Assembly: GCF_014873875.1 (NCBI RefSeq)
Contig: NZ_JADBEM010000001.1
Coordinates: 2,666,001-2,730,000 of the forward strand
Source: Actinopolymorpha pittospori
GTDB lineage: Bacteria > Actinomycetota > Actinomycetes > Propionibacteriales > Actinopolymorphaceae
Direction: 5' to 3'
DNA length: 64,000 nucleotides
A model generated the notes under the pieces. That model worked only from the letters and a program-made list of their open reading frames with translations. It was not told the origin of the DNA and did not search any database. Shown piece after piece: positions 18,159-27,207 of the stretch. Within the stretch, counting starts at the first letter, position 1. Every line of letters starts with the position of its first letter. The translations under genes were made by a program, and so were the position numbers.

Positions 18159-19109
18159 ATGGGTGAGCTGACGGCGACTCAACTGTATGCGTCCCGTGTC
18201 ATCTCCCGGTCCTGCGGTGAGCCTGCTGAGGTGTGGCCACATGAGACGTATCGCCCCGAGTCAGTTGTGGTCGGGGCGCGGCTCGCGGACGGTGAGGAGG
18301 TCGTCCTGAAGGCGAGCGGGCACAGGTCGGGCGGCGCGGAGGCCAACACGCTCCGCCTGGCTGCCGCCGCCGGTGTCCCGGTGCCGCCGGTGCTTGATGA
18401 GGGCGAAGACCCTCGGCTGCCCGGTGGCCGTTGGATGCTCATCCGCAAGGCTCGGGGGCGGCCATGGGCGCTCCCCGCCCCCAACGTGCGCGCATCTGCT
18501 CGCACGCAGGCAGACCTCGGCCGCGTCTTTGCGCTTTTGCACGCATGCAAGCTCCCTGGCTATGGCCCGCTCAACGAGAAGGGCGAGGGCAGCTACACGC
18601 GATGGTCTGACTTTCTTCGCCAGTCCTTGACCGAGCCGTTGCGGTTTCTGCACACGGGTGGACACTTCGACCGCGAGCTTGTCACCCGCGTCGAGAACCT
18701 CTTCTCCAGCCACGCACCGATGCTGGACAGCAGGCCCGGAGTCCTCGTCCACGGCGACCTGGGAAACATGGAGATCTTCGTGGATCGCAGGAACCGAGTC
18801 GTCGACATCGTCGACTTCGGAGATGCCGTGGTCGGCGACCCGCTCTACGACTTCGCTCACTTCGTTCGCGGCGGCCCATCCGATGACCCGCGCTCGGCTG
18901 CGATCCTCCCGGGAGTACGTAGGTCCTACGCAGCCCACGGAGGCGCGGAGCCGAGAAACTGGGACCAGCTGTTCTGGATCTACGACATCTTCAACGCCGT
19001 TCGCAACGCCGAGTTCTCCGTTCGGGTGGACCTTCCTTGGGTTTCAGGCCTTCGGAACAAGGTCGATCAACTGCTCGACCAAACAGACGATTGCCCATCG
19101 CTGCGCTGA
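18159..19109 (+). CDS. APH-family phosphotransferase
   Basis: 316 residues and apparently complete. The N-lobe has 'VVVGARLADGEEVVLKASG' (ATP-site Lys) and 'EANTLRLAAAAGVPVPPVL'. The C-lobe has 'VLVHGDLGNMEIFVD' (catalytic Asp) and 'VDFGDAVVGDPLYDFAHF' (metal Asp). ATG 18159 was preferred because the 36 upstream in-frame residues are Arg/Gly-rich filler. This is one of six APH-like genes in the window and one of three that are whole. The phosphoryl acceptor cannot be inferred. Confidence 0.85.
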   Translation: MGELTATQLYASRVISRSCGEPAEVWPHETYRPESVVVGARLADGEEVVLKASGHRSGGAEANTLRLAAAAGVPVPPVLDEGEDPRLPGGRWMLIRKARGRPWALPAPNVRASARTQADLGRVFALLHACKLPGYGPLNEKGEGSYTRWSDFLRQSLTEPLRFLHTGGHFDRELVTRVENLFSSHAPMLDSRPGVLVHGDLGNMEIFVDRRNRVVDIVDFGDAVVGDPLYDFAHFVRGGPSDDPRSAAILPGVRRSYAAHGGAEPRNWDQLFWIYDIFNAVRNAEFSVRVDLPWVSGLRNKVDQLLDQTDDCPSLR

Positions 19110-19299
19110 ATCGACGCGGCGCGCCACCGCCACGGTGCTCCTTCGAGGATCCCGAGGGACAGGTGTGGCTCCCGGCGAGGGGCGGCGACCACGCTTAGCG
19201 ACCTGGCCGCCGCCATCGGTGTGACCACCGCGTGACCGGTCCACCTTAGGCCGCCTACCCGGGAACCGGCCGCGCGGTGGAGGTCCTACTGTCGAGGGT

Positions 19300-20499
19300 G
19301 TGTTCGCGCCCTACGCCAGTCTGCTTCGCCAACCCGGCGCTCTGAAATTCTCCGTCAGCGGACTGCTCGCGCGGCTGCCGATCTCGATGGTGTCGCTGGG
19401 GCTCGTCGTCCTGGTCTCAGCGAAGACGAGTTCGTACGGCCTGGCCGGGACCGTTTCCGCGGCCTACGTCGTCCTCCGGGCGGTCGGCTCGCCACTGCAG
19501 GCGCGGCTGGTCGACCGGCACGGCCAGCACCGGACCCTGCCCTGGATCGCGGGGCTGAACGCGGTGGCGCTTGGCGGGGTGGTCGTCGCGGTCGAGGTGG
19601 ACACGCCGCTGGTGGTGCCGATCGTTCTGGCCGGTGTGGCCGGGGCGAGCTCGCCGTCGATCGGCTCGTACGTTCGCGCGCGGTGGAGCCACATGCTGGG
19701 ACGGCGGCCAGAACTGCAGACCGCGTTCGCGTTGGAGGCGGTGGCGGACGAGCTGCTCTTCATGGTGGGGCCACCGGTGGTGACGTTCCTGGCCACCGGG
19801 ATCAGTCCGAACGCTGGCATCCTGGTCGCCCTCGGCTGCGGCCTGGTCGGCACCCTGGTCCTGGCCGCCCTGCGGGACACCGAACCACCCGCCCACGGCC
19901 GCGGCGGGGGCGGCGCGGCGCTGACGCCGCTGGGGTGGTCGGCGCTGCTTCCGGTGATCGCCGCGAGCGTGGGGATCGGAACCCTCTTCGGCGCGTTCGA
20001 CATCTCGGTCATCGCCCTCGCCACCGAGGCGGGTGCCACGGCGTGGTCCGGCGTCCTGCTCGCGATCACCGCGACCGGTTCGATGATCTCCGCCGCGGTC
20101 CTCGGCACCCGGACGCTGCGCAAGCCGCCGTTGACGCGATTCCGGATCGGCGCGGTGGCGATCACGGCGGCGATGGTGCCGTTGCCGTTCGTCTCTCACC
20201 TGGGCCTGCTGGTGCCGATCGTGTTCCTCACCGGGCTGACGATCTCGCCGACCATGATCGCGAGCGTGGCCCGGGTGGAGGAGGTCGTGCCCAACAATCG
20301 GCTCAGCGAAGGCATCGCCTGGTCGACGAGCGCGCTGGTCAGCGGAATCGCCCTCGGTGGAGCCGTCGCCGGCCAGGTGATCGACGGCCACGGGGCGAAC
20401 GCGGGGTTCTTCGTGTCGCTGACCGCGGGCGCGCTGGCGATGATGCTGGCGTGGTCCGGCGGCCTGCGGGCGGTGGCTCCGCGCGGGTCGACTCCTTGA
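19300..20499 (+). CDS. MFS transporter
   Basis: 399 residues with about 12 hydrophobic spans in two six-helix halves separated by the Gly/His-rich loop 'HGRGGGGAALTPLGW' near residue 205. A loop motif between TM2 and TM3 reads 'QARLVDRHGQHR', similar to motif A of drug exporters. It begins at GTG 19300. The fold is clear but the transported compound is not. Confidence 0.85.
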   Translation: MFAPYASLLRQPGALKFSVSGLLARLPISMVSLGLVVLVSAKTSSYGLAGTVSAAYVVLRAVGSPLQARLVDRHGQHRTLPWIAGLNAVALGGVVVAVEVDTPLVVPIVLAGVAGASSPSIGSYVRARWSHMLGRRPELQTAFALEAVADELLFMVGPPVVTFLATGISPNAGILVALGCGLVGTLVLAALRDTEPPAHGRGGGGAALTPLGWSALLPVIAASVGIGTLFGAFDISVIALATEAGATAWSGVLLAITATGSMISAAVLGTRTLRKPPLTRFRIGAVAITAAMVPLPFVSHLGLLVPIVFLTGLTISPTMIASVARVEEVVPNNRLSEGIAWSTSALVSGIALGGAVAGQVIDGHGANAGFFVSLTAGALAMMLAWSGGLRAVAPRGSTP

Positions 20500-20580
20500 C
20501 TCCCGAGCGGTCGTTGAGCGCGTACGACGGGTCGGTGTCACCACGGCGGCGGCCACGTCGATGCCGCCCGGCGGCGCTGG

Positions 20581-21558
20581 TCAGTCGCCGGTGCCGGCCG
20601 CGTCGAGGCGTTCCAGGTGGGCGGCGTCGAGTACCAGGTCCAGGGCGCCGAGCTGCTCCTCCAGCTGCTCGACCGTGCCGGCCGCGGTGACCGGGATGAT
20701 GGCCGGGTCGCCCTGCATCATCCAGGCGAGGACGACCTGGTTCGCGGTGGCACCCAACTCCTTCGCCACGGCGTTCAGGACGTCGAGTCGGGCGAGGTTG
20801 CTCGGGTGCTCGTAGGCCAGCTCGAACGGCCTCCGATCTGCCCGGGTGTAGCCGCCGCGCAGCAGCGGCTTGTAGCCCAGCACCGCGAAGTCCGGCTCGG
20901 TCCGGGCGTAGTCGACCAGCTCCGGCGTGACCACGCTCCCGTCGGCCCGGTCCGGGCGCGGCCAGAGGTAGGTGTGCAGCTGCTGCACACAGGAGTACGG
21001 CGGGAGCCCGGCGGCGCGGGCCAGGGCCCGGGCGCGCTCGATCCGCCAGACCGGCGTGTTGCTGCATCCGATGACGGAGGCAAACCCTTCCCTGGCGAGT
21101 TGGCCGAACGTCTCGACCGTTTCCGCCAGGTCCGGAGCCCGGTCGTCCCAGTGCGCGTAGTAGAGGTCGATCCGGTCGACCCCCAGCCGCTTCAGGCTGC
21201 CCTCGACGCCCGCCCGTACGGCCTTGGCCGACAGGCCCTCCCAGTTCTCGAACGCCGGGTCGCCGGGCGACTTGGTAGAAAGCGCACCGACCTTGGTCGC
21301 GACCACCATCTGGTCGCGGACGCCACGGCTGCGCATCCAGCGGCCGATGACCTGCTCGCTCTCTCCGCCCACGCCGTTGTCGGCCCACTGGTCGTAGTTG
21401 TTGGCCGTGTCGAGGAACGTGCCGCCGGCGGCATGGAAGCGGTCGAGCAACGCGAACGAGGTCTCCTCGTCGGTGCTGGTCCCGAACGGAATGGTTCCCA
21501 GACACATCTCGCTCACCGCGATCGTGCCGTGCTCGTCTCCCAGCTTTCGCTGCCGCAC
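20581..21558 (-). CDS. Aldo/keto reductase
   Basis: 325 residues. 'AAGGTFLDTANNYDQW' (Asp, Tyr), 'MVVATKVGA' (Lys) and 'DLYYAHWDDRAP' (His) complete the tetrad. The C-terminus 'NQVVLAWMMQGDPAIIPVTAAGTVEQLEEQLGAL' binds NADP phosphate, so the protein is full length. GTG 21558 has GAGGAGG six bases ahead, which decides the start. It sits beside a LacI regulator on the same strand, which may hint at sugar metabolism. Confidence 0.9.
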   Translation of the reverse strand: MRQRKLGDEHGTIAVSEMCLGTIPFGTSTDEETSFALLDRFHAAGGTFLDTANNYDQWADNGVGGESEQVIGRWMRSRGVRDQMVVATKVGALSTKSPGDPAFENWEGLSAKAVRAGVEGSLKRLGVDRIDLYYAHWDDRAPDLAETVETFGQLAREGFASVIGCSNTPVWRIERARALARAAGLPPYSCVQQLHTYLWPRPDRADGSVVTPELVDYARTEPDFAVLGYKPLLRGGYTRADRRPFELAYEHPSNLARLDVLNAVAKELGATANQVVLAWMMQGDPAIIPVTAAGTVEQLEEQLGALDLVLDAAHLERLDAAGTGD

Positions 21559-21759
21559 ATCCGCCTCCTCGTAGCCGGCTCCGGTATAGGCAACCAGTCG
21601 GCCGAACGGTGTGAGCGTACGGGCGAGTCGGCGCGTTTCCGCGAGCCAATCGACGGCGCTGGTCCCGAACCAATCGGCCTGGGTCCGGCGCCGGCGAAGA
21701 CGCTCGCCCTTCGCGAGGACGGCACCCGCCACCTGGATGTCGGGTGAACGAGGCAGGAC

Positions 21760-22791
21760 TCAGGAGGTGGCGGCGGCGGAGCCTCGGACTACGAGGCTGG
21801 TTGCCAGTTCGACGTGATGGGAGTCGACCTTCTCGCCGGCGGCGAGTTGGAGCGCGGTGCGGAGAGCCACGGCGCCCATGTCTTGGAGCGGCTGCTTCAC
21901 CGTCGTCAGCGGTGGAGACGCGAGCCGGGCCACCTGGGTGTCGTCGAAGCCGACGACGCTGAGATCCTCCGGCACGCGCAGCCCCCGGGCACGCGCCGCC
22001 TCGATGACTCCGAGCGCGGCTTCGTCGGTTCCGGCGAAGATCGCGGTCGGCGGATCGGGCAGGTCGAGCAGGATTGCCCCGCCTGCCAGGCCGTCGTCGT
22101 ACCGGGAGTCCTGAAGTCGGACGTACTCCTTGGGTACGGCCGCGCCCACGGCCTCCATCGCGCTGCGGAAACCACTCATCCGCGCCTTGGCGCAGCCTGA
22201 GGTCGCTGGACCGCCGAGGTAGGCGATGCGCCGGTGCCCGAGCGACAGCAGGTGCTGGGTGGCTGCCATCCCACCGGCGAAGTTCGTCGACCCCACACTC
22301 GTCACGCCCGGCGCAGGGGTGTTGGCCGGGTCGACGACCACGAAGGGCAGCCGGGCTCGGGACAGCGCCGCCAGGTCGGCGTCGCTCAGCTCGCTGGAGA
22401 TGCCGATGGCTGCGCGGCGGCCGGACGCGATCAGGTCCTGGATCCAGCGCGCCGCCCGGGCCGTGCTGGACGTCTGCGGGTGCGGGCGCGGCGGCCGCGT
22501 GGTCAGTACGACGTCCACCCCGGCGAGCTGGCCGGCTTCGACGACTCCCTGGATCACCTCGAGCGAGTAGCTGTTCACGACACCCTGGTAGAACAGCTCG
22601 ACCGAACCCCGCTCCGCCGGCTCAGTCCGCCGTCCGACGTACCCGTGCTTCTGGAGTACGTCCTGCACTCGTCTGCGGGTCGCGAGCGAGACATCGCTCC
22701 GTCCGTTCAGCACCTTGGAGACGGTGGCGATCGACACCCCTGCGGAGGTGGCGACGGTGGCCAGGGTGACCGGGCGCTTCACACGCGGCAC
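21760..22791 (-). CDS. LacI-family transcriptional regulator
   Basis: 343 residues. The N-terminal DNA-binding domain is 'VTLATVATSAGVSIATVSKVLNG', followed by hinge helix 'RRRVQDVLQKHGYVG' and a periplasmic-binding-protein-like sugar domain ending 'LSVVGFDDTQVARLASPPLTTVKQP'. It is divergent from the CUT1 ABC operon, so it most likely represses that operon and responds to its substrate. CGAAAC motifs recur in the shared intergenic region. Confidence 0.93.
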   Translation of the reverse strand: MPRVKRPVTLATVATSAGVSIATVSKVLNGRSDVSLATRRRVQDVLQKHGYVGRRTEPAERGSVELFYQGVVNSYSLEVIQGVVEAGQLAGVDVVLTTRPPRPHPQTSSTARAARWIQDLIASGRRAAIGISSELSDADLAALSRARLPFVVVDPANTPAPGVTSVGSTNFAGGMAATQHLLSLGHRRIAYLGGPATSGCAKARMSGFRSAMEAVGAAVPKEYVRLQDSRYDDGLAGGAILLDLPDPPTAIFAGTDEAALGVIEAARARGLRVPEDLSVVGFDDTQVARLASPPLTTVKQPLQDMGAVALRTALQLAAGEKVDSHHVELATSLVVRGSAAATS

Positions 22792-23039
22792 CTGCTCACC
22801 CTCCTCCTGCTACTCCACGTCGCCGGTGATGGGCGTCAGGTCGACCGGGGTCGTCATTCTACGGTCGTGCTCCACCGCTCCTCACGTCTCCCGTGATCCA
22901 CGGCAGGCGGCGTCGGTCGCCGCGTGCGGCTCCGGTGTCACCCCGGCGGTGGGCCGCACCCGGGCGTTCGGAGGGGCTGCGGCAGAGCTGGGAGTGATCA
23001 ACAAGGAGTTGCCGAACTTCGGCTGATGCCATGACAAAT

Positions 23040-23060
23040 TTCGAAAAGTTTCGAGGTTTC
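23040..23060. promoter_or_regulatory. Candidate LacI operator near lacI-type gene
   Basis: TTTCGAAAAGTTTCGAGGTTT contains a perfect TTTCGAAA palindrome and a nearby GTTTCG, the complement of the CGAAAC motif found three times before the ABC operon. The recurrence on both sides of the divergent region supports one shared regulator. Confidence 0.45.
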
Positions 23061-23172
23061 TGTGCTGGGTTGTCGTAGTCGTCACGGCTACCCAGAAAAG
23101 AGTAGTTTCCTACATCACTAATTGGCTATTCCACGATGTAGGCGGCTATTCCGTGGTGCCAACTGTGACCCG

Positions 23173-23188
23173 GAACTAGGTCTAGTTC
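23173..23188. promoter_or_regulatory. Perfect 7+7 inverted repeat upstream of CUT1 promoter
   Basis: GAACTAG-GT-CTAGTTC lies six bases upstream of the candidate -35 box. It is unlike the CGAAAC motif, so it may bind a second regulator. Confidence 0.45.
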
Positions 23189-23193
23189 AAGTC

Positions 23194-23230
23194 TTGACAG
23201 CGAAACAATGCGAAACCTAGGTTACGAAAC
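23194..23230 (+). promoter_or_regulatory. CUT1 operon promoter with CGAAAC repeats
   Basis: A near-consensus -35 TTGACA (23194-23199) and a -10 TAGGTT (23218-23223) are 18 bases apart. CGAAAC occurs at 23201, 23211 and 23225, and a perfect palindrome AACCTAGGTT covers the -10. A repressor bound here would block polymerase. Confidence 0.55.
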
Positions 23231-23360
23231 ATTGTCTTGACCGGCAGGTGCTTCGGCTACCTCGTGGGCAGCCGGCACGGGCGTTCCCGTGCCGACGACC
23301 CCCGCACCTGGAAACCACACGCCGTGGAGTGGTCCTGCGGCATCGAGCACGGAGAGCACT

Positions 23361-24716
23361 GTGGAGTCCTGGACGACATCTCGGCGTACCTTTCTTCGCC
23401 TGACCGCCGGAGGCGCTCTCGCCGCCGGTCTGGCAGCCTGCGGCACCTCTGGCCCGAAGACGTTCGGCACCACCACCGGCGGCGGCACCGGTGCTGGCGA
23501 CGCTACGTACTGGTTCCTCACCGGCCAGCCCCAGCAGGCCATCCTCGAGGCCCAGGTCAAGCGGTTCAACGCCGCGAACCCGGACACCCAGATCACCTCG
23601 ACCGAGTTCCAGAACGACGCGTTCAAGCAGAAAATCAAGACGGCCATCGGCGCCGGCCAGGGCCCGACGCTGATCTGGGGCTGGGGAGGCGGCGGCCTCA
23701 GGTCCTACGTCGATGCCGGCCAAGTCGAGGACCTGACCGGCTGGTTCGGCCAGAACGCCAAGCTGAAGAACTCCATCTTCCCGTCCTCCTTCGGCGCGGC
23801 CACCGTGAACGGCAAGATCTACGCGATGCCGGTCGAGACCACAACTCCGATCGTGCTGTTCTGGAACAAGCGCGTCTTCGAGAAGGTTGGCGTGCGGCCC
23901 CCGAAGTCGTGGGGCGACATCATGGACCTGGTGCCGAAGTTCAACCGACACGGCATCGCGCCGTTCTCGCTCGGCGGCCAGTCGCGCTGGACCAACATGA
24001 TGTGGCTGGAGTTCCTCTTCGACCGGATCGGCGGCACCGAGGTCTTCCAGGCCATCTTCGAGGGCAAGGCGAACGGGTGGTCCCACCCGTCGGCCCTCAA
24101 GGCGCTCGGCGAGATGCAGAAGCTGATCAAGGCAAACGGCTTCATCAAGGGCTTCTCCTCCATCACCGCCGACTCCAACGCCGACCAGGCGCTGCTCTAC
24201 ACCGGCAAGGCCGCGATGATGCTGCACGGTTCCTGGACGTACGGCAGCATGAAGGACGCCGGCGGCGACTTCGTTACCGGCGGCCACCTGGGCTACATGA
24301 ACTTCCCACCGGTCGAGGGCGGGAAGGGCGACCCGAGTAACACCGTCGGCAACCCGGGCCAGTACCTCTCGATCTCCTCCAAGGCGAGCCAGGCGGAGAA
24401 GGACACCGCGAAGAAGTTCCTGTCGACGTCGACGCTGGACGACGCGTCCGTCGAAGCCTGGGTGAAGTCCGGCAACATCCCGGTGGTCACGAGCGCCAAG
24501 GACAAGTTGACGTCGGTGAGCGACAAGAACGACGCCCACTGGCTCAGGTTCGTCTACGACACCTCGGCCAACGCGAAGGTGTTCGCCCAGTCCTGGGACC
24601 AGGCGCTCAGCCCGACCCAGGCCGAGATCCTGCTCGACAACATCGCGAAGCTGTTCCAGCTGTCGATCTCACCGCGGCAGTTCGCGGACAACATGAACGC
24701 GGAGATCGGGAAGTGA
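23361..24716 (+). CDS. CUT1 sugar ABC transporter substrate-binding lipoprotein
   Basis: About 451 residues from GTG 23361 (GGAG nearby). The N-terminus has a Tat motif 'SRRTFLRLTAGG' and a lipobox 'GLAAC', so it should be exported folded and lipid-anchored. The body is the family 1 solute-binding fold: 'EAQVKRFNAANPDTQITST', 'IYAMPVETTTPIVLFWNKRVFEKVGV', 'MMLHGSWTYGSM'. It begins an operon with two permeases and no ATPase; a shared MsiK-type ATPase elsewhere is usual in actinomycetes. Sugar unknown. Confidence 0.93.
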   Translation: MESWTTSRRTFLRLTAGGALAAGLAACGTSGPKTFGTTTGGGTGAGDATYWFLTGQPQQAILEAQVKRFNAANPDTQITSTEFQNDAFKQKIKTAIGAGQGPTLIWGWGGGGLRSYVDAGQVEDLTGWFGQNAKLKNSIFPSSFGAATVNGKIYAMPVETTTPIVLFWNKRVFEKVGVRPPKSWGDIMDLVPKFNRHGIAPFSLGGQSRWTNMMWLEFLFDRIGGTEVFQAIFEGKANGWSHPSALKALGEMQKLIKANGFIKGFSSITADSNADQALLYTGKAAMMLHGSWTYGSMKDAGGDFVTGGHLGYMNFPPVEGGKGDPSNTVGNPGQYLSISSKASQAEKDTAKKFLSTSTLDDASVEAWVKSGNIPVVTSAKDKLTSVSDKNDAHWLRFVYDTSANAKVFAQSWDQALSPTQAEILLDNIAKLFQLSISPRQFADNMNAEIGK

Positions 24717-25639
24717 CCGCGACCGCACCGCCCGTCTCACCGACAGCCGCCCGTCCCGCCCCTTCCGGTGCGGGGCGGCGCGGACCCGTCGCCTGGATGG
24801 TGATTCCGGCGCTGGTGATCTTCCTCGTCTTCGGTGTCGTCCCGCTGGTCGGCGTCGTGCTGTTGAGCTTCACCCGGTGGGACGGCCTCGGCGCCATCCA
24901 CGCCGCCGGCCTGTCCAGCTGGCGCTCGGTGCTCACCGATCCCGACCTTCCCCACAGCATCTGGGTGACGTTCGAGATCATGATCTTCTCCTGGGCGGTG
25001 CAGACACCGCTCAGCCTGCTGCTCGGGACATTCCTGGCGGGACGCCAGCGCTACCGCGGAGTGCTCGCGGTGATCTTCTTCGTCCCGCTGCTGCTGAGCT
25101 CGGCCGCCATCGCCATCACCTACAAGGCGCTGCTCGACCCGAACTTCGGTCTCGGCGCCGGCCTGCACATCGGTTTCCTGACCCAGGACTGGCTGGGCCA
25201 GGGCAACCTCGCCCTCGGCGTCGTCATCTTCGTGGTCTCCTGGCAGTTCATCCCGTTCCACTCGCTGATCTACCAAGGCGGCGTACGGCAGATCCCCACC
25301 TCGATGTACGAGGCGGCCTCGATCGATGGTGCTGGCCGGGTGCGGCAGTTCTTCAGCATCACCGTTCCGCAGCTGAAGTACACGATCATCATGTCGTCCA
25401 CCCTGATGGTGGTGGGCTCGCTGACCTTCTTCGACCTGATCTTCGTCCTCACCGCGGGCGGTCCCGGCGATGCCACCAGTGTGCTCGCGCTGGACATGTA
25501 CAAGCGCGGCTTCCAGGCCAACCTGATGGGCCCCGCCAGCGTGATCGCCGTACTCCTCGTGTTGCTCGGTCTGGCTCTGGCCCTGTTGCTGCGCCGGCTC
25601 GGCGGCAGTACGACGGCCAGCCAGCAGGAAGGTGCGTGA
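24713..25639 (+). CDS. CUT1 ABC transporter permease (MalF/LacF type)
   Basis: 308 residues with about six membrane spans. The cytoplasmic EAA loop reads 'MYEAASIDGAGRVRQFFSITVPQL', with the conserved Gly, and docks the ATPase. GTG 24713 overlaps the stop of the binding-protein gene (GTGA), so translation is coupled. Membrane half of a sugar importer. Confidence 0.92.
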   Translation: MTATAPPVSPTAARPAPSGAGRRGPVAWMVIPALVIFLVFGVVPLVGVVLLSFTRWDGLGAIHAAGLSSWRSVLTDPDLPHSIWVTFEIMIFSWAVQTPLSLLLGTFLAGRQRYRGVLAVIFFVPLLLSSAAIAITYKALLDPNFGLGAGLHIGFLTQDWLGQGNLALGVVIFVVSWQFIPFHSLIYQGGVRQIPTSMYEAASIDGAGRVRQFFSITVPQLKYTIIMSSTLMVVGSLTFFDLIFVLTAGGPGDATSVLALDMYKRGFQANLMGPASVIAVLLVLLGLALALLLRRLGGSTTASQQEGA

Positions 25640-25640
25640 C

Positions 25641-26555
25641 ATGGCGGTGACGACCAGCGGCACGAGTACGGGTGCAGGTACGGCTTCGGCCAAGGCGGCG
25701 GCGCACGCGCACAGCGGCGAACTCCACGCCCGCAAGCTGCTCCGGCTGAACTGGTTCGGCGGTTCGGCGAGCTGGCTGTGGCTGGTGATCGTGATGGTGC
25801 CGCTGTACTGGATCGTCGTCACCAGCTTCAAGGACCAGACGGCGTACTTCACCCAGAACCCGTTCGCGCTGCCGTCCGCGCCGACGATCGAGAACTACCG
25901 GCTCGTGATCGAGTCCGATTTCCCGCGGTACTTCCTCAACAGCGTGATCGTCACCGTCGGCACGATCGTGCCGGCCGTCGCGATCGCGTTCATGGCGGCG
26001 TACGCGATCGTCCGCGGCGCCGGCAGCAGGTTCCTGGCCGGCGTCAACGGCCTCTTCCTGATGGGGTTGGCGATCCCACTGCAGGCGACCATCATCCCGG
26101 TCTACCTGCTGATCATCCGGATGCACCTGTACGACAGCCTGCTGGCGATCATCCTGCCGTCGATCGCGTTCGCGATCCCGCTGTCGGTGCTGGTGCTGGC
26201 GAACTTCATCCGGGACGTGCCCAAGGAACTCTTCGAGTCGATGCGCGTCGACGGCGCCACCGAGTGGGGCATGCTGCGCCGCCTCGCGCTGCCGTTGACC
26301 AGGCCCGCGTTGGTGACCGTCAGCATCTACAACGGCCTCAGCGTCTGGAACGGGTTCCTGCTCCCGCTGATCCTGACGCAGAGCCCGGACATGCGTACGC
26401 TGCCGCTGGCGTTGTGGACCTTCCAGGGGCAGTACAGCATCAACGTCCCGGCTGTCCTCGCGTCGGTCGTCCTCACCACCCTGCCCATCGTTCTTCTCTA
26501 CGCCATCGGCCGCCGCCAACTCCTCAGCGGCCTCACCGCCGGCTTCAGCAGGTGA
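25641..26555 (+). CDS. CUT1 ABC transporter permease (MalG/LacG type)
   Basis: 304 residues. About six spans, and an EAA loop 'LFESMRVDGATEWGMLRRLALPL'. ATG 25641 follows the previous stop by one base and has GGAAGG eight bases ahead; this was chosen over GTG 25632. The N-terminal 35 residues are hydrophilic (Thr/Ala/His) before TM1 'ASWLWLVIVMVPLYWIVV'. It completes the two-permease importer. Confidence 0.92.
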   Translation: MAVTTSGTSTGAGTASAKAAAHAHSGELHARKLLRLNWFGGSASWLWLVIVMVPLYWIVVTSFKDQTAYFTQNPFALPSAPTIENYRLVIESDFPRYFLNSVIVTVGTIVPAVAIAFMAAYAIVRGAGSRFLAGVNGLFLMGLAIPLQATIIPVYLLIIRMHLYDSLLAIILPSIAFAIPLSVLVLANFIRDVPKELFESMRVDGATEWGMLRRLALPLTRPALVTVSIYNGLSVWNGFLLPLILTQSPDMRTLPLALWTFQGQYSINVPAVLASVVLTTLPIVLLYAIGRRQLLSGLTAGFSR

Positions 26556-26701
26556 TCGCGTCCGGAGCCGGCGCGCGAGGCCCGCGCGCGAGGCTCGCGT
26601 GACGCCCGCGCGCCGGGGATACTTCGACGTTCCCCACCATCGGCGATCTTGGCGATTTAGTCTCAGGGCATGATCGGACGTCCCGCCCAGGAGGTAGCCC
26701 G

Positions 26702-27139
26702 ATGCCGCCCATCAACGCACTGACCGCCGCCCAGTTCTCGATCATCGTCGATGGCTACTCCGTCGGTTCGTTCTCAGAGCTGGTCGGCATCACGACCGAG
26801 GTGGAGCCGTTCGACTTCGACTCCACCGACCAGGTGGTCGGCCCCAGGAAGCTGCTGGGCAAGCCCAAGCCGCCGACCGTGGTCCTCAAGCGTGGCCAGA
26901 CGCCCAGCATGGAGTTGTGGAACTGGCACGAGGCGGTGGTGTCGGGAAACATGGCGGCCGCCCGCAAGGACTGCACGCTGGTCATGTACGCCGTCGACGG
27001 CAAGCCGGTGGCCCGCTACCAGCTCTTCAAGGCGTGGCCGTCCAAGCTGGAGATAGTGACGCTGAAGGGCGGCCCGACCGAGGCGCTGTTCGAGACGGTC
27101 ACGCTTGTCTGCGAGCGTCTCCAACGCCTGGCGGTCTAG
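26702..27139 (+). CDS. T4 gp19-like tail tube protein (contractile injection system type), orphan
   Basis: 145 residues. 'FSIIVDGYSVGSFSELVGITTEVEPFDF' and 'VVLKRGQTPSMELWNWHEAVVSGN', then 'RYQLFKAWPSKLEIVTL', are the beta strands of the gp19/TIGR02241 tube family used by phage tails and extracellular contractile injection systems. AGGAGGT precedes the ATG. There is no sheath, baseplate, spike, tape-measure or AAA+ gene within the window, so it is a stand-alone copy. It may be a domesticated remnant or serve a system encoded elsewhere. Confidence 0.85.
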   Translation: MPPINALTAAQFSIIVDGYSVGSFSELVGITTEVEPFDFDSTDQVVGPRKLLGKPKPPTVVLKRGQTPSMELWNWHEAVVSGNMAAARKDCTLVMYAVDGKPVARYQLFKAWPSKLEIVTLKGGPTEALFETVTLVCERLQRLAV

Positions 27140-27207
27140 CGACAACAATCGAGCGCCGGCCCGGCCTATGCAGGCCCGGGCCAATCGTGTCTCGCTACGG
27201 TGTCGCT

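Noticed and set aside
23120..23160. GGCTATTCC direct repeats resembling the IS1380 end CGGCTATTCACG
   Set aside because: Only 9 bases are shared and there is no transposase or matching opposite end; coincidence is more likely than an IS remnant.
26702..27139. Part of a complete contractile injection system
   Set aside because: No sheath, baseplate, spike or ATPase gene is present within the window.
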